Of a stretch of 50,354 bases of DNA, positions 26,434-34,922 are shown one piece after another. Source of the DNA: Nevskia sp. Its GTDB lineage: Bacteria > Pseudomonadota > Gammaproteobacteria > Nevskiales > Nevskiaceae. Where the stretch lies: assembly GCA_028291645.1 (NCBI GenBank), contig JAQGNU010000232.1:1-50354 (forward strand), written 5' to 3'. The notes under the pieces are model-generated. The model worked only from the letters and a program-made list of their open reading frames with translations. It did no database searches and was not told where the DNA came from. The stretch's first letter is position 1. The number at the start of each line of letters is the position of its first letter. Position numbers and translations under genes: made by a program.

Positions 26434-26907
26434 TCAATCGACCGGCTTCGCGCGCAGCAGAACGATCAGCGCGATCAGCAGGGTCACCGCGCCGACGATC
26501 GCCGGAATGAACGCCAGCGTGCCGGCCCAGTTGCCCTCGCCAAGCCGGTTGCTGCCGAGCGTAAGGCCGTGGTTGTGGCCGAACATGCTGAACAGGTAGA
26601 AGCAGAAGTTGCCCCACACGGCAATGAGGGTACCCCAGGTGACCCAGGCCGCGCCGCGTTCGGTCACCACCAGCCAACGCATTGCCAGGCCAAGCGCGAC
26701 CGCCATCATGCCGTTCAGCAGCATGCCGAGATGCACCGCGCGCCAGCCTTCCATCGTGCCCGGCAGTTCGACGCCAAAGAACAGCGGCAGCGGCGACAGC
26801 GAGATGCCGCCGAGCATCGAGAACGTCAGCATGAAGCCGCCGAGCAGGGCGACGATCATCGCGGCGATGCCGTTCTTGATCAGAAGGTTTGAGCCGGTGC
26901 GTGCCAT
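26434..26907 (-). CDS. Membrane protein resembling styrene oxide isomerase (StyC-like), 157 aa
   Basis: Four hydrophobic helices at about 12-33, 59-80, 88-107 and 128-151. From memory of the Pseudomonas StyC sequence, several blocks align without gaps: PGTMEGWRAVHLG with LNGMM (StyC has PGSPEGWARAHSG and LNGMM), FYLFSMFGHNHGLTLGSN (StyC FYLFSNFSPNRGLTFGPN) and LAFIPA (StyC LALAPA). His59, Asn65, Asn100 and Tyr104 fall one position from the His, Asn, Asn and Tyr residues reported for the heme and active site of StyC. StyC turns an aryl epoxide into an aldehyde. GGGGAG precedes the ATG. No styrene monooxygenase genes are near, so another epoxide or a different reaction is possible. First gene of a unit with the FrnE-like and PLP genes. 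Confidence 0.72.
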   Translation of the reverse strand: MARTGSNLLIKNGIAAMIVALLGGFMLTFSMLGGISLSPLPLFFGVELPGTMEGWRAVHLGMLLNGMMAVALGLAMRWLVVTERGAAWVTWGTLIAVWGNFCFYLFSMFGHNHGLTLGSNRLGEGNWAGTLAFIPAIVGAVTLLIALIVLLRAKPVD

Positions 26908-27128
26908 GCGTGTTTCTCCCCGTGCGTGTCGATTGAATTTGTTGTTCGGCGTTGCCGATGGATGTTGTCCATTCGCGGGCGCCAGCCGCGGCGACGATCA
27001 TAAAGCCTGTAGCGCTTGTGCAATGCAGCAGCGGGCGGCAGATTGCCGCCGACGCATGGCGGATGGTTTATCCGCGAGTGCAGGCAGATACTAGCGCCGC
27101 TCCAACAGGGCACAGCCCGAGGACGATC

Positions 27129-28031
27129 ATGCAGACGCTTGCGCAACACCCGATGGATAACTTCCCGGTGCGGCCGCTGCAGTTCGATCTGAGCAGCGTT
27201 GGCAAACGCGATCTGGTGTGGAGCCGCACCTGCCCCGAGTTCGCCGTGTTCATGAACGCACTCGGCCTGCATGTGCCGCACTTCGAACGCTATCTGATCC
27301 ATGCGCTGCGCCAGGCCAAGGAGCAGGTGCAGAATCCGCAGCTGCGGCGCGACATCGCGGCGATCATCGGCCAGGAAGCGCATCACGCGAAGAACTTCCT
27401 GCAGGTGAACCAGGCGCTCGCCACACGATACCCGCAGGTCGCGCGCTTCGATGCGCAAGCGAAACGGTACTTCGGCGCACGCGCAAAGTCCGATCCGCTC
27501 AAGCGGCTGGTGGGCTTCACCGCCGGCTACGAAACCTTCACCTTTCTTGCCGGCATCATCCTCCTGCAGAACTATCAGCGCTGGTTCGAGGATTCCGATC
27601 CGGTGATGAAAGCGATCTGGGTCTGGCACCAGGTCGAGGAAGTCGAACATGGCGCAGTGGCTTTCGATGTCTACAAGAATCTCTATGGCCGGTACGAGTG
27701 GTATCGCAAGTGGATGGTGTTGGCAGCGTTGACCCACATCGGCGGCGAAACCATCAAGACCTATGTCCACATGGCGCGAATCGAAGGCTGGCTGCGCAAT
27801 CCGTTCAGAGCCGTCGCCAAGCTGAGCTTCTGCGGCGTGATGCTGATGCGCTTGCTGAACAGCGCGCTGCCGGTATTCCGCAGGTCCTATCACCCGCGTC
27901 GTCATCCGGTGGTGACGTCACAGCAGAACCCGATTCAGATGGCCTGGCGCCGCTACGAGCACAACGGCGGCGATGTGCTTGCCATCGATCATCACAAAAT
28001 GGCGCAGATCATGGGGATCGACCCGGCCTGA
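27129..28031 (+). CDS. PF10118-type protein with ferritin-like diiron ligand set, 300 aa
   Basis: Family usually named predicted metal-dependent hydrolase. The sequence shows the classic four-helix diiron pattern: Glu53 (HFERYL), Glu83-x-x-His86 (QEAHH), Glu135 (GYETFTF) and Glu171-x-x-His174 (EEVEH). Helices dominate throughout; a hydrophobic stretch near 225-245 may be a membrane contact. This suggests an oxygen-activating or desaturase-like enzyme rather than a hydrolase; that is inference. ATG at 27129 has GAGG eight bases upstream; ATG 27153 is possible. It is divergent from the StyC-like gene (221 bp) and converges with the DUF445 gene. A paralog with the same ligands is at 29701-30540. 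Confidence 0.8.
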   Translation: MQTLAQHPMDNFPVRPLQFDLSSVGKRDLVWSRTCPEFAVFMNALGLHVPHFERYLIHALRQAKEQVQNPQLRRDIAAIIGQEAHHAKNFLQVNQALATRYPQVARFDAQAKRYFGARAKSDPLKRLVGFTAGYETFTFLAGIILLQNYQRWFEDSDPVMKAIWVWHQVEEVEHGAVAFDVYKNLYGRYEWYRKWMVLAALTHIGGETIKTYVHMARIEGWLRNPFRAVAKLSFCGVMLMRLLNSALPVFRRSYHPRRHPVVTSQQNPIQMAWRRYEHNGGDVLAIDHHKMAQIMGIDPA

Positions 28032-28058
28032 GCAGCAGCACGGCCTGTCGCGACACCG

Positions 28059-29297
28059 CTACAGCATCAGCTGGATCTGGATTTCACCGACGATGAAGCC
28101 GAGCACCGCGCCGACCGTGATCAGCGTCATCTCGTCTTCCTTGAACGCTGGCCGCAGCATGCCTTCGAATTCCTCCGGCGTCAGCAGTTCCATGCGCGCG
28201 ACGATGGTATTGCTGATGTCGAGCGCATCGAGCGCATAGCGCTCGACTTTCTTTGAAGTCTCCGGCAGCAGTTCGAGTATGCGTTTGACCAGATGCTCGC
28301 GGATTTCGATGAAGCGCTTCGAGCCCAGCGCCAGCATCACCAACGGTCGCGCGGCACCGAGTTGCGAATCCGTCGCCTGCTGCACGTGCTTCTGCACCAG
28401 ATCGACGACACGATCGGCGAACGGGCCGCGCAGCAGTTCCTCGACCAGATTGGCCGGCGTCAGCAACTGCTTCGCCATGATCTCGGCGTAGTCGCGCGCA
28501 ACTTCCTTTTGGCGCGCGATGAACAGGCCCTGCACTTTGAAGCCGAGGATGCGATGCGGCTGCAGCGGCCGGAACAGCAGTTGCAGCGCGACCCAGTCGC
28601 TGACGAAGCCGACCACTGCGCCGAACGCCGGCATCAGCCAGGGTTTGTGCCAGATGATCCAGCAGACCAGTTGTACCAGGCCGAGGCCGAAGCCGAACAC
28701 CAGGCCGGCATTGCGAAAGAACGAAAACTCCTTGTAGCCGACTTTGCGTAGCACGCGATTCAGCAGCGCGCGATCCTTCACCAGATTCGACACCAGCATG
28801 TGGCGCACGTCGAGGTAGTGGTCGACATCGCGGCCGATGTCCTGCCACAGCTCGGTGGCGACCTGCGGAATCTCCTGCTGCACGCGGCGGATGATCGCGC
28901 GCCGTGCGAAATCCGGCAGCGTCATCCAGAAGCCGGGCAGATAGTGTTCGCCGATTTCGCGCACTAGGTCTTCGCAGGACTCGCGCAGCGGCTGCTCCAG
29001 CTCCTTGACGATGCGCTGCGGATCGAGCCGGCGGATCAGGTCTTCCGGCTTCAGCACGCGGCCGAGCAGCAGGTCGGCGGCGGTGCTGGCCATTTTCTCG
29101 GCTTTGCGCGGCACCACGCCCTGCCAGCCGAACCAGGGCTTGATGCCGACGAATTCGAGCGGCGCGAAAATCATCTCGACCGCCAGCATCTTCGAGGTAT
29201 AGCCGACCAGCGCCGCCACCAGCGGCATCGACAGGTACGTCCAGCGATGTGCCTGGAAGTCGGCAAGCACGCTTGCGATAGTGGTCCGCCAGTCCAT
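28059..29297 (-). CDS. DUF445 family membrane protein, 412 aa
   Basis: Uncharacterised membrane protein. One helix near the start (about 18-38, LVAALVGYTSKMLAVEMIFAPLE) is followed by GWQGVVPRKAEKMAS, the DUF445 hallmark. A long amphipathic helical region then holds two more helices (about 200-240) and a second copy of the hallmark pattern (ALQLLFRPLQPHRILGFKVQGLFIARQKEVARDYA). A C-terminal hydrophobic segment (ITVGAVLGFIVGEIQIQLML) closes the protein. The start at 29297 has GGGGGA upstream. Convergent with the diiron gene (27 bp gap). Its role is not known for any relative I can name. Confidence 0.85.
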   Translation of the reverse strand: MDWRTTIASVLADFQAHRWTYLSMPLVAALVGYTSKMLAVEMIFAPLEFVGIKPWFGWQGVVPRKAEKMASTAADLLLGRVLKPEDLIRRLDPQRIVKELEQPLRESCEDLVREIGEHYLPGFWMTLPDFARRAIIRRVQQEIPQVATELWQDIGRDVDHYLDVRHMLVSNLVKDRALLNRVLRKVGYKEFSFFRNAGLVFGFGLGLVQLVCWIIWHKPWLMPAFGAVVGFVSDWVALQLLFRPLQPHRILGFKVQGLFIARQKEVARDYAEIMAKQLLTPANLVEELLRGPFADRVVDLVQKHVQQATDSQLGAARPLVMLALGSKRFIEIREHLVKRILELLPETSKKVERYALDALDISNTIVARMELLTPEEFEGMLRPAFKEDEMTLITVGAVLGFIVGEIQIQLML

Positions 29298-29447
29298 GAT
29301 TCCCCCGGATGTTTCGCACGCTGCGCCCGATCTCAAGGTCGGGCTGACCGAGCGCGAGTGTAGCGTTCGGCAGGCACGTGCGCGTGCTTCGGGGCGAAGG
29401 TACCGGACTCGCGCAGTGCGCCGCTGAACCGACGCGGAGCCTGCAAC

Positions 29448-29687
29448 CTAGCCGAGCCGCTGCCACCAGGGCGGCGCCCTGCTCGCTTGCGGCATCGGCT
29501 CGACCAGCGTTAGGTGAAAATGCGTGGTCAGTTCGTCGTACAGCGTTTCGTGATCGATGCCGACGTCGGACTGGCGATAGCGGCCCAGACGCAAGTGGAC
29601 GTGAACCGCCGCAATGATCGCCAGATAGCCGGCGCTCAGTAGCAGCGCCAGCCCGGCGGCGTAAGCGGCAAAAGATGCAGCGTGCAT
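29448..29687 (-). CDS. Small membrane protein of unknown function, 79 aa
   Basis: One N-terminal transmembrane helix (about 4-29, AASFAAYAAGLALLLSAGYLAIIAAV) followed by a short soluble part with HLRLGRYRQSDVGIDHETLYDELTTH. I do not recognise it. It starts 13 bp after the stop of the second PF10118-type gene, so the two are probably co-transcribed. The codon pattern looks like that of its neighbours, which supports a real gene. Confidence 0.6.
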   Translation of the reverse strand: MHAASFAAYAAGLALLLSAGYLAIIAAVHVHLRLGRYRQSDVGIDHETLYDELTTHFHLTLVEPMPQASRAPPWWQRLG

Positions 29688-29700
29688 GACGGTCTCGGTG

Positions 29701-30540
29701 CTAAGCGGCCTGCGCCATTGCGGTGGTGCGAGCCTGCGGGCCGATCCGCTTGATCTTGCGCAGCAACGCGCGGTTGTCGTGCTGCCAGGGATGGAACGAC
29801 GGCCGGAAGTACGCCAGCCAGGCCGGCAGGCTTGCGCGCACCAGCCCTTTGCGTCCCAGCAGGAACTGCAGCAGTTCGCGATAGCCGCCGCGTTGATCGC
29901 GCAGGTGCGGATCGTTCTCGATCAGCACGGCGCTGAACGCCGTGACCAGCGTGACGAACGCGGCGGCCGTCACCAGCATGCCGCCGGTGCGCACTGCATA
30001 AGCCGCGGCACCGCGGCCCATCACCTGCTGCCAAACGTCGTAAGCCACCCCCTTGTGCTCGGTCTCCTCGATCGAATGCCATAGCCACAGGTTTCTGAAC
30101 TCCTCGACCGAGCCCTGCAGCAGTTCGTCGTCGCGCAGCAGGCGGTCGGCCAGAATTGCGGTGAAATGCTCCAGCGCGATGGTCGACGACAGCTGCCAGG
30201 CCGGCGGCGTCGCCTGCTGCGTCAGGCTCAGCACTTTGGCGACGCAGCGCTCGAGCTTGTCGGCCGGCAGCCCGGCCTGCGCGATCAGCCGGTTGTAACT
30301 CTCGTGCTCGCGCCCGTGCATCGCTTCCTGGCCGATGAAGATGCCGACTTCGTCGTTCAGCCCGGCATCCGTCACGCGGTTGCGATGGGCGCGCACGCTG
30401 GCAATGAAATAGCGCTCGCCGACCGGGAAGAAAATCGACAGTGCATTGAAGAAATGGCTGACATGCGCACCCCGGCCATGCCAGTTGCGCACCCGCGAGG
30501 GTGGTAGGTGAAAACGGAAATCGCGACGTGTCGGCAGCAT
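29701..30540 (-). CDS. Second PF10118-type diiron protein, 279 aa
   Basis: Paralog of the protein at 27129-28031. Ligand set: Glu42 (GERYFIAS), Glu72-x-x-His75 (QEAMH), Glu124 (ALEHFTA) and Glu159-x-x-His162 (EETEHKGVAYDVW). It has a hydrophobic region around 180-205 that may touch the membrane. The start at 30540 (MLPTRRDF) has GGGGGA upstream; in-frame codons further up overlap the promoter region of the divergent hydrolase. Followed by a small membrane protein gene. Two paralogs so close suggest a shared task; the substrate is unknown. Confidence 0.8.
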   Translation of the reverse strand: MLPTRRDFRFHLPPSRVRNWHGRGAHVSHFFNALSIFFPVGERYFIASVRAHRNRVTDAGLNDEVGIFIGQEAMHGREHESYNRLIAQAGLPADKLERCVAKVLSLTQQATPPAWQLSSTIALEHFTAILADRLLRDDELLQGSVEEFRNLWLWHSIEETEHKGVAYDVWQQVMGRGAAAYAVRTGGMLVTAAAFVTLVTAFSAVLIENDPHLRDQRGGYRELLQFLLGRKGLVRASLPAWLAYFRPSFHPWQHDNRALLRKIKRIGPQARTTAMAQAA

Positions 30541-30774
30541 GGGCAGTCCCCCTTGGCGACAAAATGGTGCATTGCAATATTGGGACCAGCTTAGCGCGCG
30601 GGCGTTCATTCCGTTCACGCCAATTTGACCACCGTCCGTCGCCCACCGGGTCGGCACCGGCGTGCGGCGGGCACGACGGCCGCGGTCCGAACCATCTGCC
30701 AGGCGCCTTGTCTGCAGCAACGGTGCGGCAAACTACGGCCCAGCTCGTTCACTTTCCAACATCAGGAACATTCC

Positions 30775-31611
30775 ATGAACTTCATCAGCGCAGGCAAGGA
30801 TTCATCCGGCAAGCAGGTCAAGCTGTTCTACCAGGACTGGGGCCACGGCAAGCCGGTGGTGTTGATCCACGGTTGGCCGGTGACGCACGCGATGTGGGAA
30901 TACCAGTCCGCCGAACTGCCGAAGCATGGCTTGCGCGTGATTGCGTACGACCGCCGCGGCTTCGGCCAGTCGTCGAAACCCTGGGACGGCTACGACTACG
31001 ACACCTTCGCCGACGATCTGAAAGCGCTGCTCGACGAACTCGATCTGCACGACGTCACGCTGGTCGGCTTCTCGATGGGCGGCGGTGAAATCGCCCGCTA
31101 CATGAGCCGCCACCACGGTGCACGCATCAGCCGCGTCGCGCTGGTCGGCGCGGTGACGCCGTTCCTGCTGAAGACCGCCGACAACCCGGAAGGCGTCGAC
31201 CACAGCGTGTTCGACGGCATGATCGCCGGCGTCGACCAGGACCGGCCGGATTTCCTGAGCAACTTCGGCAAGCTGTTCTTCGGCGTCGGCGTGATCGGCA
31301 CCACGGTCAGCGAGGCGACGCTGGCATGGACCACCGCACTGGCACTGCCGGCTTCGCACCGCGCGACGGTGGAATGCATCCGCGCCTGGAGCGCAACCGA
31401 CTTCCGCAAAGATCTCGCGGCGATCAAAGTGCCGACGCTGATCATCCATGGCGACAACGACTCCACCGTGCCGGCGCCGATCAGCGCCGACCGTGTCGCC
31501 AAGGCGCTACCGAAGGCCGAATACAAGCGTTACAAAGACGCGCCGCACGGGCTGTACGTCACCCACAAGGAGCAGTTGAATCGCGATCTGCTGGCGTTCG
31601 CCAAGGGCTAG
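30775..31611 (+). CDS. Alpha/beta hydrolase (arylesterase / non-heme chloroperoxidase type), 278 aa
   Basis: Serine hydrolase. VVLIHGWPVTHAMWEYQ gives the oxyanion loop, YDRRGFGQSSKP the second strand pair, GFSMGGGEIARY the nucleophile elbow (Ser near 100), IIHGDNDSTVP the Asp and DAPHGLYVTH the catalytic His. It matches the group annotated as non-heme chloroperoxidase or arylesterase, which hydrolyse esters and lactones. AGGAA precedes the ATG. It ends 20 bp from the convergent ABC exporter gene and shares a 234-bp upstream space with the second diiron gene. Confidence 0.92.
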   Translation: MNFISAGKDSSGKQVKLFYQDWGHGKPVVLIHGWPVTHAMWEYQSAELPKHGLRVIAYDRRGFGQSSKPWDGYDYDTFADDLKALLDELDLHDVTLVGFSMGGGEIARYMSRHHGARISRVALVGAVTPFLLKTADNPEGVDHSVFDGMIAGVDQDRPDFLSNFGKLFFGVGVIGTTVSEATLAWTTALALPASHRATVECIRAWSATDFRKDLAAIKVPTLIIHGDNDSTVPAPISADRVAKALPKAEYKRYKDAPHGLYVTHKEQLNRDLLAFAKG

Positions 31612-31631
31612 CGCGAGATCGCGGCTGGGAT

Positions 31632-33392
31632 TCAGCCCGTAGCACGCACGCGTGCGGCGCTGTTTTCGACGGCGAGATGGCCGTCCTTCAGTTTCAGTAC
31701 GCGGTCGGCGACCGACATCCAGGCCTGGTGGTGCGAGATCGCCAGCACCGTCAGTCCGCGTTCGCGCGCCAGCCCGCAGACATTGTTGACGATCAGATGC
31801 TCGTTGACCGGATCCAGCGCGCTGGTGGCTTCGTCGAGAATCAGCAGCTTCGGCTGATGCACCAGTGCGCGGGCCACTGCGATGCGCTGGCGTTGGCCGC
31901 CGGACAGCAAGGTGCCGCGTTCGCCGGCGATGCTGTCCATGCCCTCTGGCAGCTGCGCGACGAACTCCCAGGCGCCGGCCTGACGCAGCGCGCGCTCGAC
32001 ATCGTCGCGGCTGAACTGCGCTTCACCGAGGGTGACGTTCATCAGGATGGAATCGTTGAACAGCATCAATTCCTGCGGCACATAACCGGTGAGCCCGCGC
32101 CAACGGATCACGTCGATGTCGCTCAGCGGCACGCCGTCGATGAAGATATTTCCCGAAGTCGGCGTATGCAGGCCCAGCAGCAGATCGACCAATGTGGTCT
32201 TGCCCGCGCCGGACGGGCCGGTCAGCGCGATGACTTCGCCAGCGGCCAGCGTGAAGCCGGCGTGGCGGATGATGTCGCGCTCGCCGAAGGAAAAACCGAC
32301 ATCGCGGAATTCGATGTCGCGTTCGAAGCTCGGCGGCCGCTTGCCGGCAGCGGTTTCGCGTTGCGCGCGCGCTTCCGCGATCGCATCGAACACCGACCAG
32401 TAGCCGCTTTCCGAGCGGTAGACGTTCTGCAGCTCCATCTGCGCCTTGCCGACGATCGAGACGGTCTTGGCCAATAGCAGACTCATCACCATCACTTCGC
32501 CGACCTGCAGATGCAGCACCTGCAGGGCCATGAAAATGCCGAAGGTCAGACACAGCGCCAGAATCGGTTCCTGCAAGGAGCGGTTGGTATTGCGCGCGAA
32601 CACCTGCCGCCGCGCCGCTCTCTTGATGACTTTCAAATCTTCCAGGAACAGCACGCCGAAACGCGCCTGGCGCGACATCGCCTTCATCGGCTTGATGCCG
32701 ATCAGCACGTCGGTCAAGCGCGCCAGCATCGACTTCAGGCGTTCGTTCTGGGTGCGCGCGTTGCGCTTGGCGACCAGTAGAAACCGGTTCAGCGAACCGA
32801 CCATGATCAGCGACACCAAGATCGACAGCAGCGCCAGCTGCCACGAGGCGATCGCGGCGATGATCAAATAGATCGTCGCCTGCACCAGCTGCGAAAACAG
32901 CTGGGTCATTGCGTCGTAGGCATCACCGGCACGCGAAGATTCGTCGCCGAGTGCACCGGCGAAACGACCGACCGGCTGGCGCACGTAGTAGCTCCAGCGC
33001 GCCTTGAGCAGGGCATCGATCAGTCCCAGACGCATGCCGGCACCGACGTCCGCCACCGCGCGGCCGACCTGGCGCAGCGCCAGCAAGGACAGCGCGCCCT
33101 TCAACAGCATGCCGCCGCCGATGATGGCGAGCAGCACGATCGGATTGTGTGGCAGATGCACGCGGTCGAGCGCATGCAGAATCAGCTGACTGATCTTGTT
33201 GGTCTTCGAGCCGTCGTCGCCGATCACCGCAATCAGCGGCAGCAGCGTCGCGATGCCGATGCCTTCGAAAATACCGGCGAGCACGATGCAACTCAGCACA
33301 GCCGCATTGCGGCGGCCTGGAATCGCCGTCGCGATACGCCAGATTGGACGGCTGCTGACTTGCGCGGGTGTGTGGCTGGGAACTGCGGACAT
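31632..33392 (-). CDS. ABC exporter, fused membrane and ATPase domains (MsbA/polysaccharide type), 586 aa
   Basis: Half-size ABC exporter that works as a dimer. Six helices span about 20-315. The ATPase domain runs from about 345: Walker A GPSGAGKTTL, Q-loop GYVPQELML, signature LSGGQRQRIA, Walker B LLILDEATSALDP and switch His in ISHHQ. All catalytic parts are present. The start at 33392 (MSAVPSHTP) has GCAGGCG upstream. It stands at the edge of the glycan cluster on the same strand as the GT4 gene at 33632, so export of a lipid-linked sugar or lipid is likely; drugs or peptides cannot be excluded. Confidence 0.88.
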   Translation of the reverse strand: MSAVPSHTPAQVSSRPIWRIATAIPGRRNAAVLSCIVLAGIFEGIGIATLLPLIAVIGDDGSKTNKISQLILHALDRVHLPHNPIVLLAIIGGGMLLKGALSLLALRQVGRAVADVGAGMRLGLIDALLKARWSYYVRQPVGRFAGALGDESSRAGDAYDAMTQLFSQLVQATIYLIIAAIASWQLALLSILVSLIMVGSLNRFLLVAKRNARTQNERLKSMLARLTDVLIGIKPMKAMSRQARFGVLFLEDLKVIKRAARRQVFARNTNRSLQEPILALCLTFGIFMALQVLHLQVGEVMVMSLLLAKTVSIVGKAQMELQNVYRSESGYWSVFDAIAEARAQRETAAGKRPPSFERDIEFRDVGFSFGERDIIRHAGFTLAAGEVIALTGPSGAGKTTLVDLLLGLHTPTSGNIFIDGVPLSDIDVIRWRGLTGYVPQELMLFNDSILMNVTLGEAQFSRDDVERALRQAGAWEFVAQLPEGMDSIAGERGTLLSGGQRQRIAVARALVHQPKLLILDEATSALDPVNEHLIVNNVCGLARERGLTVLAISHHQAWMSVADRVLKLKDGHLAVENSAARVRATG

Positions 33393-33483
33393 ATCGCCTG
33401 CTATGGAAGCGGATGGAAGGCCACCGGTGCGATGCCGCCGTCGGTTGCCAGACGCGGACCGGAACCGCATCGGCTGGGCTAGC

Positions 33484-33495
33484 TAGTTTAACCTA
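33484..33495 (-). promoter_or_regulatory. Shared 12-bp word TAGGTTAAACTA upstream of the ABC exporter
   Basis: On the minus strand TAGGTTAAACTA lies about 90 bases before the ABC exporter start. The same 12 bases occur at 39483-39494, upstream of the AsnB-type gene on the same strand. TAAACT could serve as a -10 box. Two exact copies before two minus-strand genes of one cluster suggest a shared promoter element or binding site; the evidence is only the repetition. Confidence 0.35.
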
Positions 33496-33631
33496 TGCGC
33501 CCGTGGCGCTCGCCGCTACAGCGGGTGCGTCTTTGCCGGAGTTTTTGTCGGCCCACAGGCGTTCGTGGGCTCGCTAGCAGCGAACCTCGACGATGGTCGG
33601 TGCGGTTGAACAGCCGCGGCGTTGGCGGACT

Positions 33632-34813
33632 TCAGTCTGCAGACGCGAGCGGCGCGACGTGCCACAAGGCCAGATATTGCTGCAAGGCACGGTCGAGCGA
33701 GAACGCCTCGGCGCGCGCGCGCAATACCGCGCGATCCGGCCGCGCGCTGCTCAGCGCCGCGTGCAGCGCGGCGGCCATCTGCGGCGCATCGCCGACGTCG
33801 ACCAGGCTGCCCCAGCGGGCCTCACGATCATCGGCTTCGAGGATTTCGTCGGGACCGCTCGGGCAGCGCGTCGCCACGATCGGCAGCCCCACGGCCAGCG
33901 CCTCGATCAGCACCGCTGGCAGTCCTTCGCGGCGCGACGACAGTGCGAATACGTCGGCGCGCGCCATCCACGCGGCCGCATTTGCAACCCGGCCCGGCAG
34001 CGCGACGCTGTCCGCCAGGCCGAGACTTTCGACCAGCGCGGTCAGAGGTTCGCGCTCCTTGCCTTCGCCCAGAATCACCAGCCGCACGTCGATCCGCTGC
34101 CGCAGCAGCGCGAATGCGCGCAGCAGATCGTCGAAGCCCTTGACGTAATGCAGCCGGCCCGCCGCCAGCACGATCGGACTGCGCTTGTCGGTGAACCAGG
34201 GATGATCGACCGGCTGTTTCGCAAGCTCCAGCACGCCCGGACGAAACGCTGGATTGTAGATCGTGTGCAGCTTCGATTCGGCCACGCCCCAGTTATCCCG
34301 CAGATCGGTGGCGAGTCCCTTGCTCACTGTGACGACTGCGTCGGCGCGATTGAAATAGCGGCGCACGCCAAGCGTGTTCCACCAGTATTTGAGTGGCTTG
34401 CGCCAGGCCATATCCGCGCTGAGATTCTCGCGCTGCGTCAACATCACATGCACGCGATCGCCGAATCGGCGTTTGAGCTTGGCCGCGCGCAGGTTGTAGT
34501 AGTCGAGTGCCGCCACCAATCGCACCCCCGGATGCTGCTGCACGTATTGGCGCAAGCGCAGCCAGGCCGCGATGCCGTTGCCGAGAATGACGCGGCGCAC
34601 GCGCGCGTCGAGCAGCGGCTCGTCGACGAAGCGGCTCTGCGGCGCCTCGACCAGCATGTCGACCGCATGACCGCGCTCGACCAACGCATTCGCCATCGTC
34701 AAGGTCCACTGGCGCACGCCGCCATGCGAGCGCTTATGCGAGGCCAGCAGATTGTTGTAGAACGCGATGCGCAGTGCAGGCGCATCCGCTGCCCGGGTTG
34801 CAACCGAGTGCAT
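33632..34813 (-). CDS. Glycosyltransferase family 4 (GT-B fold), 393 aa
   Basis: Sugar transferase using a nucleotide sugar. The N-terminal domain has FYNNLLASHKRSHGGVRQWT (acceptor loop). The C-terminal domain begins IVLAAGRLHYVKGFDDLLRA and has LVILGEGKEREPL, LPGRVANAAAWMARADVFAL and SSRREGLPAVLIEALAVGLP with the EX7E-type motif of GT4. All parts for activity are present. The ATG is at 34813, divergent from the pyruvyltransferase-like gene (109 bp). Donor and acceptor sugars are unknown; a lipopolysaccharide core or capsule sugar is likely from context. Confidence 0.9.
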   Translation of the reverse strand: MHSVATRAADAPALRIAFYNNLLASHKRSHGGVRQWTLTMANALVERGHAVDMLVEAPQSRFVDEPLLDARVRRVILGNGIAAWLRLRQYVQQHPGVRLVAALDYYNLRAAKLKRRFGDRVHVMLTQRENLSADMAWRKPLKYWWNTLGVRRYFNRADAVVTVSKGLATDLRDNWGVAESKLHTIYNPAFRPGVLELAKQPVDHPWFTDKRSPIVLAAGRLHYVKGFDDLLRAFALLRQRIDVRLVILGEGKEREPLTALVESLGLADSVALPGRVANAAAWMARADVFALSSRREGLPAVLIEALAVGLPIVATRCPSGPDEILEADDREARWGSLVDVGDAPQMAAALHAALSSARPDRAVLRARAEAFSLDRALQQYLALWHVAPLASAD

Positions 34814-34922
34814 GTGCTCGATCCATTTAAGGTGAAACGATGGCGCGACAGGCCGGGAACATCGAGGCTTACGCTAAAATCCCCGATCGAAATCTTATCA
34901 AAACGACACGCTGCTTCGAAAA

